Below, piece by piece: positions 1-10,329 of a DNA stretch of 64,000 bases (its first letter is position 1; each line of letters starts with the position of its first letter). The notes under the pieces are model-generated. The model made no database searches. It saw nothing but the letters and a program-made list of their open reading frames with translations, and was not told the origin of the DNA. A program made the translations under genes and the position numbers. The stretch is taken from positions 248,001-312,000 of the forward strand of contig NW_024609960.1 in NCBI RefSeq assembly GCF_016920785.2, given 5' to 3'. The stretch comes from Ixodes scapularis (taxonomy: Eukaryota; Arthropoda; Arachnida; Ixodida; Ixodidae).

Positions 1-159
1 AGGCTGAGAAAGCAACGCTCGGTCACGGTCCTCCAGAAAGTTCCCGTTTATTCATGTACCGCACGTAACTTCTATCATTTATCCCTGCTTTTGTTTTCTA
101 GAAAGTGCGTGTTCACTCTCGCCCCGATCACGCGACGCTCGAACCGCTTTCGCCGAATC
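1..159 (+). repeat. Gypsy-1 5' LTR, left part
   Basis: These 159 bases match 9453-9611 of the 3' LTR with no difference that I can see. The LTR stops at ...CGCCGAATC, where a P-like transposon begins, and resumes at 4138. Confidence 0.93.
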
Positions 160-1747
160 CATAGAGTAATATACACAAGGTAAAGAGCGGACACTGCCAT
201 AGGCCCCAGCGGCCCAGATAGACCAGTGACAGGTAGCGCTCCTAGCGGGCGGTATTAAGTGTAATCTGATTCCGTTTCCGGTCAAGTTAGTTTCGGTTTC
301 GGTTTGGGCGTTTCTGCCCCGGTTCTCCGGTACCCTTTTCTCTCTCTTTCCTCCCCGCCTCGCTCGGCTCTCGGGAGCTCCTTGACTCCCGAAGCCGCTG
401 TTTCTTTTTTTTTTTTTTAATACTGACGCACTTTTGCTTTATTTTTTACGATAGAGTCCGTGCAAAATGTATCAAACAATATTTCAACTTACTTCACAAA
501 GCATAAGTATATATATTTCTTGTTCTTTTTCTATTGTAAGGCATTGAAGTTACACAATCGCCGCATTGACTCCTGGCTGGTGGAGCATTTTGGGGTCAAC
601 AACAGTAAGTGGTTCGAACACATTTTATTGGACCACATTCATGTATACATGATTTACTTCAGAAGCTCTGTATGTTTTATACGAAAGAGATCGATACTCA
701 CAAAAATAAATGAATATGAAGGACTTCGGCATATCGTACACTTCGTAATAGATTCTTAACGGAACCAAGTTAACAAAACCTTTCCACGGTGAACATGCTG
801 TATGATACATTCACTTTCACGCCGACTCGGGTACGGGAAGTAAGTGCAAAAATAAATAAGACATCGCTATCATTACCAGTCATAAGAGTATGATAACAGT
901 GCGAAGCACACGCCGGATAGTACAAATTCCCGATTTCCGGCAAATATAAAAAAACACCAATTTGCATAGCCTCAAGCCATTACCAAACAAAGAGAACTCT
1001 ATTCGAAATCTGACAAGATTCAACGTCCCTAAACATTCCCCGAAATTGTTCAGAAAAGAAATATCGCTTCAGAAAAAAGCGGCTTAAAGACTATGGACAG
1101 TGGATACAAAAGTGGATACATTTTCTTTCAAATATTTTTAGCCTCTTAACACTATTTTCTATCACAATTTTGTAGAAAGTGGACAAATATTTTTGTTAGG
1201 GAGCCGTGATACGCATTCGCTGGAAAAAGGGGAAACAAATATTTGGAGAGCAAGCTGCACCGCCCACTTAAGCACTTTTTGTTTTTGGTTTGGCAACCGC
1301 CTCTGTTAATACACTACTAACAGTTAAACCTGTCTCGTTCTTATTAACCACTGAAGAGTGCAGCCGAACTTTGTCCGAATTCCGGTTAAGAAATCAAACA
1401 TGTCAACACAAGCGTATTCTGCAAAACAACTTTAAAATACCCTTTGTGGTACTCCTCTGGGCAAAGGCTAAAACCACCCAGACCTCAAAATGTGCTATAC
1501 AAGGCGGCACAGACTCCTCGAACATGTGTCACACTCTCTATTATGGGAAGAAAGTCATTTTCTAGTTGCTAAATAAAATGAAAGGCAGCCTGTGATGGTA
1601 CTACTAAGTTCCCGAAGAATTTTCCAGGCACGTGGTATGCTTTAGGAACAAGACAGTACTGGTGAGGCCTGGTCAAGTTATTAGACTCATCCGATAGCAG
1701 CTGAGAATAGCCACAGCTGTAAGTTGTCTGCTCAAGCAAAAGCTTGA

Positions 1748-3570
1748 TCAAATAGTCCCAAACGTAATAAAAAAAGTGGACGAGTCATCAATTATGTTAG
1801 ACCTGATGTCTGATGCCAGCTCAGAAATATCCTCTAGTGGCGGGAAGTTATCAATTGGAAGACATTCCACAATGTCTGAAATTAAACTTTCATGGTGCAA
1901 AGATATTTGCAACTTCTTTAGGAGGTCAGCCTTGTCATCCTCTACGTTTTCATTGTCCGACAGTTTGAACAGTTTCTTTATCCAGAGGTGTTTTAGTCGT
2001 GAGGTGAACTGATCCACATTTGGGTTTGTGTTGCAGCCCAGCATTTGTCGTATATTGCTTCATAAACGTTCTCAAGTGTGTCTTGCTGCAGGCGTCGTGT
2101 AAGTAAGAACTTCAAGTCATGGCTGCTTGAAAGCTCATCACAGAGCATGAGGAAACTTTTTATAGTAACTTGCCACCCAATGATGGCTTATGGCTGCCTC
2201 CTACTTTGGAACTGCCATGCTGAAATCCATCCGAGTTACTGGTGGAAAAAATCAAGTATTTCAGATTCTCCCTTCAGATTGGCATGACGCAACTTCTGCC
2301 CTGTCTTCTTGAATTTTTTAGCTATTTAGACAGTCAAAAAGTATGCACATCCTATCACAGAAAAAGGCTGTAGCCATGGCTGCCTCAGGAAGTTCCTTGG
2401 CATAAACAAGGAATATGATTGCAAGAAAGAGTAGACCTGTGGGGCACAATTTTCTTCCATGTTACAGAAAGGTTCTTGAAAAAATGTTTCTCTCAGTAAG
2501 TTTCGGAGCCAATTGCAAGCTCATCTCATGGATAGAACAATAAAGTTCAACAAAGAAGACCACTCAATGACCTCATTTCGAATGCAAAGTTTGTGGGCTT
2601 GGAGATTGCTCTTGGTTGTTTTGGGAAGGTGTGGAACATCAAAGACAAAGTAAACGTGTTCGTTGTGAACTTCAAGAAATGCCTTATCACCACACACACC
2701 AAGCTGATGTTTGAAGCCCCCTAACCACAGACCACATGTAAAGCCAACAGTCTTAAAGGGGCGATGCACTGATATTTTTATTTTGCGCAAATACCGCTTA
2801 GAACGAATCCCTGACGTTAATGATCTGTGAAATACCTGTTCGTTTTCACCACACGCAATCGAAGTCGCAGAAAAAAAATAAAGAAAAACGAGAAGAGTTC
2901 ACCCCTCAACTCGAAGCCATAACAAGCGGCCCCGTGATCTGGAGCCGATTATATGCCGCCAATGTTGATCATAGCCATGCGCTGGGGTTGGCAAGGCACA
3001 GGACACGCGCTGAGTTCAAGACATTGTTATGGTTCGGCTGTTGTCGTCATTGCAGCGATTGGACACAGGACACTACCCGAATGTTTCTCGAGCTATCGAT
3101 TATCACGAGACCAAATCGAGTGTCCACGCCATGCTCGGGTCCAATCTATGAGCCGTATTCAAATATCGTCACTGGGCGGTACTGCTACCGCCCAGCTACG
3201 TCATCAGGTTTTTCGAAGGAGAGATTGAATGAAAACACTCGGTTTTGTCCTCGAACTTACAGCGCAACAAAGGAGTTTCTTGGTCAGTGGCGTTGCGTGC
3301 GAATATCCTTGAGTCCCACTAGTGCCAGTAAGCTTGTGTAAAGTGAAGACCATTCCCATTCAATATCGTTGCACCGCCCCTTTAAGCTCCCGAATGAGAG
3401 AAATGAGGAGACTGCGTTAAACAGAAGACGTTGTTGGAGTGTGCACAACAGTGTATACGCAAGGGGCTAAACGCACCTCCTGGAAATTTCAGACAGCATA
3501 ACAACCAAGGCTCTATCTGCAATGTTAGAGGTTCGTTCAACACCGTCATCTGTAAACCCATGGACAATGT
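1748..3570 (-). pseudogene. P-element / THAP9-like transposase, broken
   Basis: Three blocks read in family order on the minus strand. Near 3560-3450 a peptide with VHGFTDDG..RTSNIADRALV resembles the first RNase H-like block of P/THAP9 transposases. At 2790-2521 a block contains YFVFDVPHLPKTTKSNL, the family's 'F-D-PHLLK--NNL' signature. At about 2130-1750 LTRRLQQDTLENVYEAIYDKC is followed, after a frameshift near 2045, by CNTNPNVDQF, the 'QD-LE-F---I---GG-N-NPT--QF' C-terminal signature. A TTAA element (2753-3385) separates the first two blocks, and stops occur between them. It cannot encode an active transposase, so this copy moved with enzyme supplied in trans. Confidence 0.8.
2753..3385. 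mobile_element. TTAA-flanked non-autonomous element inside the P-like element
   Basis: The ends are inverted: TTAA-AGGGGCGATGCA on the left and TGCACCGCCCCT-TTAA on the right. The TTAA duplication and AGGGG terminus suggest a piggyBac- or Kolobok-type non-autonomous element. It interrupts the transposase reading frame. Open frames inside (for example 2820-3341) match no protein that I recognise. Confidence 0.75.
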
Positions 3571-4137
3571 CGTGTGCTGGGTCGTAAGTTAAATTCTTTT
3601 TTTAAAACAACCTCATCGGAAATCAACATGCACACTGGTTCAAGTGCAGCCAGACAGCCCGGCAGAAAGAACAGCGCGAGAAGCTCGAACCGATCGGCTG
3701 CACGAATTCACGCCGAGCATGCGAGCACGCGGGCGGTCATGCGTCACCTTGATTGATGCAAAGTCGACCGAAAATGATGCAGCAGAAAGCACAGCTGGAC
3801 GGCACGCACGGCACAGACGAACGACGCAGGGACGAGCAAAGGCCATGCAGAATGATGCAGAAGCGACGGCGTGCAGGCAGGCAGGCAGGCCATGGCAGGC
3901 GCCATTCATCACGTGCTTTTTGTGACGTATTTGATTTAAACTATTTAGCCGTTGTAAGTACTTTAAACAATTTTAAAGCATTGCCAATTATAAAATAAAT
4001 ACTTTTCACAGAAAGAGTTTTAATTAATTTTAACTAAATTGCAGAAAAGCGCCACGTAGCGGAGGGTATGAAACGCACTATCTGGGCCGCGAATCGGCTC
4101 CTCTGTCCTCTCTTTACGTTTACTATATTACTCTATG

Positions 4138-4362
4138 CCGAATCTTCGGGATAGCGGCGCACTCTAGATAAGAGGCCGCCCGCGACCTTGTCGAGTCAGT
4201 CTCGCCCTAGCGCTCGATTCTGCTGACACGCCGACTTCGACGCCCGCGACGCTCTGCTTTCTTCTGTTTCCTTCTTTATTTTTGGCACAAGTTCGCCACA
4301 TTAAACGTTTATTTATTTGTGTTTATTTCTTGTTTATTGGTCACGAATCACCACCCGTGACA
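4138..4362 (+). repeat. Gypsy-1 5' LTR, right part
   Basis: The LTR resumes after the nested element, starting with the duplicated CCGAATC and ending ...CACCCGTGACA. It differs from the 3' LTR at one base (4149). The bases directly after it (TTCTGGTGGAGGTGCGGGG) are where the tRNA primer-binding site should be; I did not assign the tRNA. Confidence 0.93.
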
Positions 4363-4387
4363 TTCTGGTGGAGGTGCGGGGTAACGC

Positions 4388-5788
4388 ATGCCCCTGCCGC
4401 GTACCCCTCCGAGGTACCGCAGTACAAGTCCGGACCCAGCCTCCCGAGGACCCGACGAAGACCAGATCGAGACCCGGTCAAGTCGCCGCATCCGAGGTCT
4501 ACCCCCGGAACACGAACTTCTGCCGCCCAGGACCAAGCCGCCAACAAAGCCGACGATGGCCAACCAGTTGCCGACGCCCGCCGCTCCTGCCATCGTCTAC
4601 CTGCCCGCCGCTCCCCGTATGCCGACACCCTTCCACGGCGAGATCCACGAGGATGTCGAAGACTGGATCAAGCACTACGAGCGTGTGGCGCGCCACAACG
4701 GATGGACTGCGGAGCAGTGCCTCCAGAACGTCTACTTTTCGCTGGAGGGTACTGCGAGGCATTGGTTCGAGAATCACGAGGCTTCGCTTACGTCGTGGGA
4801 CATCTGTGTGGCCGAGTTGCAGCGGGCGTTCGCCACCCTGCACCGACGGGAGAAGGCAGAAGATCTCCTCCGAATCCGAACGCAGGGCCCCGACGAGAGC
4901 GTCACAAGCTTCGTAGAAGATGTCCTCCGCCTGAGCGCCCGCGCCGACCCACGAGCCACAGACGACAAGAAGCTGCGGGTCCTCATGCGCGGGGTGAGAG
5001 ACGACATCTTTGGAGGCCTCGTGCGCAACCCGCCGGGCACCGTCGAAGCCTTCGTCACCGAGGCGACAAACATCGAACGCGCCCTCCAAGCGCGCGCTTC
5101 CCACTACCAGCGACATCCAAGTCCAAGTGTCGCTGCAACCGCGCTGTTTGGCGGCGAGAACGCTCCTGGTACGGACATCCGCGAAATTATCCGGGAGGTC
5201 GTCCGGGAGGAACTCCGCCAGTTGCTGCCAGCCGCAAGTCGTCCAGCGACACGCTCCATTGCCGAGGCTGTGCGCGAAGAAGTGCATCGGGCGCTCCAAC
5301 CAGAGGTTCCCGTCACCACGGTGGCACCGGAGGAACCGATGTTGAGCTACGCCGCAATGGCCCGACGACCGCCGCAAGCCCCCCGCCAAGCCACGTCGCC
5401 ACCCCGAAGAGACGCCCCAACGCCGCATTACCCCCGACGACAGGAAGATCAAGCGCACGTTCACCCAGACCGACCTGCACCGAGGAAGACAGACGTCTGG
5501 AGGACGGCCGACCGACGCCCGCTGTGTTACCACTGCGGGGAAGCTGACCATGTGTACCGCCGATGCCCATACCGACGACTCGGGCTGCGCGGATTCCACC
5601 CAAGCGACCCGCGTCCCAGGTATGGTGAACGCCCTCGGGAGATCGACGAGTACTTGCGACAACCCCAGTCCCCCGAGCCTGCGTCCCGCCGAGAGTTCCG
5701 ATCGCCTTCACCACGACGTCCAGCTTCGCCGATGCACCGACCCCGACGTGAAAGCCTGTCGCCCCTTGCTCCACGCCGGGGAAACTAG
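4388..5788 (+). CDS. gag: Gypsy-1 Gag polyprotein (retrotransposon gag domain, CCHC zinc knuckle)
   Basis: Gag forms the retrotransposon particle and packages the RNA. The 466-residue frame has a proline-rich N-terminus, then a retrotransposon gag domain (roughly residues 75-230, with DVEDWIKHYERV, ARHWFENHEASL and RRAF/RREKAEDL-type helices), an arginine/proline-rich linker, and one zinc knuckle CYHCGEADHVYRRC (C-x2-C-x4-H-x4-C) near residue 380. The first ATG (4388) lies only 25 bases after the LTR. A second in-frame ATG at 4556 (residue 57, context gacgATGG) is an equally good start. The frame ends at TAG 5786, immediately after a GGGAAAC heptamer, and overlaps the open pol frame by 37 bases. 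Confidence 0.92.
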   Translation: MPLPRTPPRYRSTSPDPASRGPDEDQIETRSSRRIRGLPPEHELLPPRTKPPTKPTMANQLPTPAAPAIVYLPAAPRMPTPFHGEIHEDVEDWIKHYERVARHNGWTAEQCLQNVYFSLEGTARHWFENHEASLTSWDICVAELQRAFATLHRREKAEDLLRIRTQGPDESVTSFVEDVLRLSARADPRATDDKKLRVLMRGVRDDIFGGLVRNPPGTVEAFVTEATNIERALQARASHYQRHPSPSVAATALFGGENAPGTDIREIIREVVREELRQLLPAASRPATRSIAEAVREEVHRALQPEVPVTTVAPEEPMLSYAAMARRPPQAPRQATSPPRRDAPTPHYPRRQEDQAHVHPDRPAPRKTDVWRTADRRPLCYHCGEADHVYRRCPYRRLGLRGFHPSDPRPRYGERPREIDEYLRQPQSPEPASRREFRSPSPRRPASPMHRPRRESLSPLAPRRGN

Positions 5789-8700
5789 GCGCGGCAACCC
5801 CTGGAGGTGGAGTTGCCGAAGACGACCGACGCCAAGATCCTCCACGAACGTCGGAGGGCCCCCACTCGAACGCTACCGGAGACCGAAACGACGCTCCTGA
5901 AACGGTGTCCAACAACCTAAACGTCATCATCGACGGCCACAACGCATCGGCACTCGTGGACACCGGTGCAGACTACTCAGTTTTGAGTGGGAGGCTCTCC
6001 CGCCGCCTTCGAAAAGTCACGACGCCGTGGGATGGACCTCAAATACGAACCGCCGGTGGGCACCTCATCACACCAATCGGGCGATGCACCGCTCGCGTCG
6101 AGATCCACGGTGAGACGTGCCCTGTCAAGTTCGTCGTTCTGCAAGACTGTTCGAGGGACGTTATCCTCGGAATGGACTTCCTCTGCGAGTATGGCGCCGT
6201 CATCGACCTCGGAGCAAACCGGTTGACGCTGCGAAAGCCTGTTTCACCACCGGAGGAACCCAAAGCGACGTCATCTGCGGTCCGAGTCCTCGCCAGCCAC
6301 GTTAACTTACCGCCGCGGTCGAGTGTTTTCGTACCCGTCGGGATCACCGAAGATTTCTGCGGCGAAGTTCTGCTCGAAGGAAGCCTCCAGTTGCTTCTGG
6401 GAAGAGGAATAGGCGTCGCAAGAGGAGTTGCTGAACTTCAGGATGGCCGCACTGTGGTCCTCGTCACGAACTTCCGAAACGAAGCGCAACACCTCACAAA
6501 AGGTGCAGCCGTGGGCCAGGTCGAGGAACTCCAAAACTCTGCCGCTGTCGCCGCCATTACTGACGAATTCTCGCCACCTCAGCAAGACAGTGCGTCGCCA
6601 GCGCAGCTCGACATTGACCCTAAACTCCCGGGCCCGAAACGACGACAGTTGATTAACCTTCTCGCCGAATACCGCGACTCCTTTGCCACGTCGTCGAAGG
6701 TGCGCCAAACCACCGTTGCGAAGCACCGCATCGTTACCGAGGACGACGCGCGCCCTGTGCATCGATCGCCATACAGAGTCTCCGTTAAGGAAAAGCAGGC
6801 GATCCAGGAGCAAGTTCAAGAAATGCTGAACGACGACATAATTCAACCTTCAAGCAGTCCCTGGGCCTCTCCAGTCGTACTGGTTAAGAAGAAAGACGGG
6901 ACGCTTAGGTTCTGTGTAGACTACCGGCAGCTGAACACGGTGACGAAGAAAGACGTCTACCCACTCCCCCGCATCGACGACACTCTAGACCGGCTGCGCC
7001 ACTCTCGATATTTCTCATCGATGGACCTGAAGAGCGGCTACTGGCAGATCGAAGTCGACGAAAGGGACCGAGAAAAGACAGCCTTCGTCACGCCGGATGG
7101 ACTCTACGAGTTCAAAGTGATGCCCTTCGGACTGTGCACGGCGCCAGCAACTTTCCAACGTGTCATGGACACCATACTGGCAGGACTGAAGTGGCAGAGC
7201 TGTCTCGTCTACCTCGACGACGTCGTCGTGTTTTCCAGCGACCTCGACGAGCACTTGCGACGACTCCGAGCAGTTCTCCAAGCCATACGGACCGCCGGAC
7301 TCACCCTGAAGCCGTCAAAGTGTCGGTTCGCTTATGACGAACTGAAGTTCCTCGGCCACGTGGTTAGTAACGAAGGTGTCCGCCCAGACCCCGAGAAGAC
7401 TCGTGCCGTCGCAGCATTCCCAGCGCCAAGAGACAAGAAGGCCATCCGAAGGTTCCTTGGGCTATGTGCCTACTATCGGCGCTTCGTTCGAGATTTCGCA
7501 AGAATTTCCGCACCGCTCACACACCTCACGAAGGACGCCGAGAAGTTCGAATGGGCCGATGAACAGCAGCAGGCATTTGACGAGCTGAAGCGACGACTGC
7601 AGACTCCTCCTGTTCTTGGACATTTCGACCAGGATGCGGAAACCGGGATTCACACGGACGCAAGTAACGCAGGGCTTGGCGCGGTTTTGGTTCAAGTACA
7701 AGAAGGCACCGAGCGAGTCATCGCCTACGCAAGTCGGACATTGACCAAGGCGGAGAGAAATTACTCCACGACTGAAAAAGAATGCCTTGCGGTCGTCTGG
7801 GCAATCACGAAGTTTCGTCCGTACTTATACGGGAGCCCGTTCCGGGTAGTCACGGACCACCACTCGCTTTGCTGGCTTGCGAACCTGAAGGACCCGTCAG
7901 GACGCCTCGCGCGGTGGAGTCTCCGACTACAAGAGTTCAACATGACCGTCGTCTACAAGTCAGGCCGCAAGCACAGCGACGCCGACTGCCTGTCCAGAGC
8001 TCCCGTCGCAACACCTTCCGGCAGCAGCGACGACGATGACGACGAGTGTTTTCTGGGCGCAGTGAACATCTACGACATGGCCCGGCGTCAACGAGACGAT
8101 CCTGAGCTGCGCGCACTAATAGAGCACCTGGAAGGGCGCGGGAGTACCGTGCCACGTGTTTTTTCACGAGCGCTGCCGACCTTCGCCATTAGACAAGGTG
8201 TACTCTACAAAGAGAACTTCGGGAACAACAACTCGCCATGGCTGCTGGTAATCCCGACCGACCTTCGGGAGGAGATCTTTCAAGCCTGCCACGACGACCC
8301 GACGTCCGGACACCTTGGTTACAGCCGGACCCTGGCACGTATTCGTGAAAAGTATTACTGGCCCAAGCTCCCCAAAACCGTCCACCTGTACACGCGATCA
8401 TGTCATGAATGCCAGCGACGAAAGAAACCTCCGACGAGGCCGGCCGGACTCTTGCAGTCAATTCCTCCGCCAACAGCACCCTTCCAGCAGATCGGAATGG
8501 ATCTACTTGGCCCTTTTCCGCCGTCGACGTCGGGAAATCGCTGGATCATCGTCGCCACAGATTATCTCACGCGGTATGCCGAAACGAAAGCCCTTCCTTC
8601 CGGAACTGCTGTGGAAGTTGCCAAGTTTTTCATTGAATCCATCGTCCTCCGGCACGGCGCTCCCGAAGTCCTGATCTCAGACCGTGGATCATCATTCATG

Positions 8701-9339
8701 GCCCAGCTGACGCAAGAAGTCCTTCGTCTCAGCCACACCAGCCATCGCCGCACCACGGCGTACCACCCGCAGACCAACGGGCTAACGGAGAGACTCAACA
8801 AGACCATCGCCGATATGATCTCCATGTACGTCGACGTGGAGCACAAGACATGGGACGAGGTGCTGCCGTACGTCACATTTGCCTACAACACGGCCGTACA
8901 AGAGACCACCGGAATGACACCCTTTCAGCTGGTGCATGGGCGCAAGGTAACGACAATGCTGGACGCTATGTTACCCCACGAAGTGGCTGTCGACGCAAGT
9001 GACGACGCCCAGGTGGTTGCCCAAAGGGCAGAAGAAGTCCGTCAGCTCGCCAGACTTCGGATTCAGGCTCAACAACGTGTCGACACTGGCCGCTACAACC
9101 TTCGTCGTCGGGACGTCCACTTCCAGCCCGGAGACAGGGTGTGGGTGTGGACACCGATTCGCCGCCGCGGTCTCAGCGAGAAGCTCCTGAAACGTTACTT
9201 TGGACCCTACAAAGTGCTTCGTCGACTCGGGGATCTGAACTACGAGGTGATGCCCGACGGAACACGAACATCGTCACGCCGCCCACCACGACCTGAGGTC
9301 GTCCACGTCGTGCGCCTGAAGCCGTACTACGCTCGATAG
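5752..9339 (+). CDS. pol: Gypsy-1 Pol polyprotein (protease, reverse transcriptase, RNase H, integrase)
   Basis: The frame is open from 5752 (after TGA 5749) to 9339 and is entered by -1 frameshifting from gag. A GTG at 5905 is not needed as a start; residues below count from it. An aspartic protease has DTGADYS at residues 19-25. The RT has the YLDD box at 436-439, followed by RNase H (TDASNAGLGAVL; ATTEKE-like block). The integrase has an HHCC zinc finger ending in CHECQRRK and a catalytic triad D866, D926, E962 with 35 residues between the last two, the D,D35E pattern. The C-terminus has a GPY/F-type module (YFGPYKVLRRLG). No internal stop is visible, so the protein may be functional. Confidence 0.95.
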   Translation, partial: KPVAPCSTPGKLGAATPGGGVAEDDRRQDPPRTSEGPHSNATGDRNDAPETVSNNLNVIIDGHNASALVDTGADYSVLSGRLSRRLRKVTTPWDGPQIRTAGGHLITPIGRCTARVEIHGETCPVKFVVLQDCSRDVILGMDFLCEYGAVIDLGANRLTLRKPVSPPEEPKATSSAVRVLASHVNLPPRSSVFVPVGITEDFCGEVLLEGSLQLLLGRGIGVARGVAELQDGRTVVLVTNFRNEAQHLTKGAAVGQVEELQNSAAVAAITDEFSPPQQDSASPAQLDIDPKLPGPKRRQLINLLAEYRDSFATSSKVRQTTVAKHRIVTEDDARPVHRSPYRVSVKEKQAIQEQVQEMLNDDIIQPSSSPWASPVVLVKKKDGTLRFCVDYRQLNTVTKKDVYPLPRIDDTLDRLRHSRYFSSMDLKSGYWQIEVDERDREKTAFVTPDGLYEFKVMPFGLCTAPATFQRVMDTILAGLKWQSCLVYLDDVVVFSSDLDEHLRRLRAVLQAIRTAGLTLKPSKCRFAYDELKFLGHVVSNEGVRPDPEKTRAVAAFPAPRDKKAIRRFLGLCAYYRRFVRDFARISAPLTHLTKDAEKFEWADEQQQAFDELKRRLQTPPVLGHFDQDAETGIHTDASNAGLGAVLVQVQEGTERVIAYASRTLTKAERNYSTTEKECLAVVWAITKFRPYLYGSPFRVVTDHHSLCWLANLKDPSGRLARWSLRLQEFNMTVVYKSGRKHSDADCLSRAPVATPSGSSDDDDDECFLGAVNIYDMARRQRDDPELRALIEHLEGRGSTVPRVFSRALPTFAIRQGVLYKENFGNNNSPWLLVIPTDLREEIFQACHDDPTSGHLGYSRTLARIREKYYWPKLPKTVHLYTRSCHECQRRKKPPTRPAGLLQSIPPPTAPFQQIGMDLLGPFPPSTSGNRWIIVATDYLTRYAETKALPSGTAVEVAKFFIESIVLRHGAPEVLISDRGSSFMAQLTQEVLRLSHTSHRRTTAYHPQTNGLTERLNKTIADMISMYVDVEHKTWDEVLPYVTFAYNTAVQETTGMTPFQLVHGRKVTTMLDAMLPHEVAVDASDDAQVVAQRAEEVRQLARLRIQAQQRVDTGRYNLRRRDVHFQPGDRVWVWTPIRRRGLSEKLLKRYFGPYKVLRRLGDLNYEVMPDGTRTSSRRPPRPEVVHVVRLKPYYAR
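5779..5785 (+). promoter_or_regulatory. -1 ribosomal frameshift slippery site (GGGAAAC) between gag and pol
   Basis: In the gag frame the heptamer reads G-GGA-AAC, a canonical X-XXY-YYZ slip sequence, followed directly by the gag stop TAG. Pol is in the -1 frame and is open from 5752, so a slip here continues into pol. The sequence after it (5786-5860) is GC-rich and could fold, but I have not computed a pseudoknot. Confidence 0.75.
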
Positions 9340-9427
9340 GACTGTGGACCTTTTGTGCTCCAAAAGACTCTTTGGTTTCTTTTTTTATTTTGATTTGTTT
9401 TACACTGCATCGGGGCGATGCACTTTT

Positions 9428-9438
9428 AAAGGGGGGAG
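9428..9438 (+). promoter_or_regulatory. Gypsy-1 polypurine tract
   Basis: AAAGGGGGGAG lies three bases before the TG that opens the 3' LTR. It is the expected primer for plus-strand DNA synthesis. Confidence 0.8.
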
Positions 9439-9441
9439 TAA

Positions 9442-9829
9442 TGCCGCGCGCAAGGCTGAGAAAGCAACGCTCGGTCACGGTCCTCCAGAAAGTTCCCGTT
9501 TATTCATGTACCGCACGTAACTTCTATCATTTATCCCTGCTTTTGTTTTCTAGAAAGTGCGTGTTCACTCTCGCCCCGATCACGCGACGCTCGAACCGCT
9601 TTCGCCGAATCTTCGAGATAGCGGCGCACTCTAGATAAGAGGCCGCCCGCGACCTTGTCGAGTCAGTCTCGCCCTAGCGCTCGATTCTGCTGACACGCCG
9701 ACTTCGACGCCCGCGACGCTCTGCTTTCTTCTGTTTCCTTCTTTATTTTTGGCACAAGTTCGCCACATTAAACGTTTATTTATTTGTGTTTATTTCTTGT
9801 TTATTGGTCACGAATCACCACCCGTGACA
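9442..9829 (+). repeat. Gypsy-1 3' LTR (388 bp)
   Basis: It starts TGCCGCGCGCAAGG and ends CACCCGTGACA (TG...CA). It contains the whole sequence that is split in the 5' copy and so shows the LTR before the P-like insertion. The flanking base string after it is ATATGAAG; the left target duplication is outside the window. Confidence 0.95.
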
Positions 9830-10251
9830 ATATGAAGAAAACTCAGAACCATTTTCTGTTATGCCAACGTTTCAAACTCTAATCGTTTTTTTTTAGGTAA
9901 AGCTGTGAAACTAACTTTTGTTTCGCACGAGCTAGACGACATATATCTTGAACCGATTTTCGCTTAGGCCCAAGCGTGGTGCTTAGACGAATTGACCTTA
10001 GAGATCGAATTTGCGACATTGCAAATAGTAGCGAGTGTAACACGAAAGTGTCATATATTAGTAAATCAGCGCCCACGGACGGCTCTTCGCAGCCATATCT
10101 TGGTAACACTAAAATTACTTCTCGGAAACCCGAAACAAATCTAAACCAAGGCGCGTCCCGTCGCGTCTGGAGATATGCCTAAACGACGCAATGCCACGTG
10201 TTCAAAACCCCCGAGTCCTTATCCTTTCTTCCTCTCCTTGAATCCCGGCAG

Positions 10252-10329
10252 GAGTTCAACGACTTTCGTGCCAAGTGCGGCCTTTTGTGGAGCTACGACT
10301 GGATCAGCATTCCCCTGGTCTACACCCAG
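10252..10329 (+). CDS. Best: Bestrophin exon A (internal)
   Basis: Bestrophins are pentameric Ca2+-activated anion channels of the plasma or basolateral membrane. This 26-codon exon includes CGLLWSYDWISIPLVYTQ, one of the most conserved stretches of the family, just before the last transmembrane helix. The acceptor is ...CCCGGCAG|GAG and the donor is CAG|GTGAGT, phase 0 on both sides. Earlier exons (N-terminus, first helices and pore neck) must lie left of position 1, before Gypsy-1. Confidence 0.93.

Larger units (their letters stand above)
160..4137 (-). mobile_element. P-element-like DNA transposon nested in the Gypsy-1 5' LTR
   Basis: The ends are inverted repeats. The left end starts CATAGAGTAATATA and the right end finishes TATATTACTCTATG; similarity continues inward through GTAAAGAG..GGACA. 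The flanking LTR bases CCGAATC (153-159 and 4138-4144) are duplicated; adding the shared G makes GCCGAATC, an 8-bp duplication, the usual P-superfamily length. A terminal CA also fits P elements. The interior minus strand carries a broken P/THAP9-type transposase. Total length is about 3.98 kb. I could not find an intact THAP zinc finger at the transposase N-terminal side (about 3570-4130). Confidence 0.85.
1..9829 (+). mobile_element. Gypsy-1, Ty3/gypsy (Metaviridae) LTR retrotransposon, 5' LTR split by a nested transposon
   Basis: A coding-complete LTR retrotransposon copies itself through RNA and integrates the cDNA. The order is 5' LTR, gag, pol (protease, RT, RNase H, integrase), polypurine tract, 3' LTR. 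Integrase after RNase H is the Ty3/gypsy order, and no envelope gene is present. By eye the two LTRs differ at one position (g at 4149, a in the 3' copy) over about 377 compared bases, and pol has no stop codon, so insertion was recent. The first ~11 bases of the 5' LTR lie left of the window. The 5' LTR is interrupted from 160 to 4137, which probably disables transcription from it. The element sits in an intron of the bestrophin gene, in the same orientation, about 420 bp before an exon. Confidence 0.95.

Noticed and set aside
4282..5547. 421-codon plus-strand frame and 387-codon minus-strand frame overlapping gag
   Set aside because: Both are shadows of the GC-rich gag; only the frame at 4388-5788 has a gag domain and a zinc knuckle.
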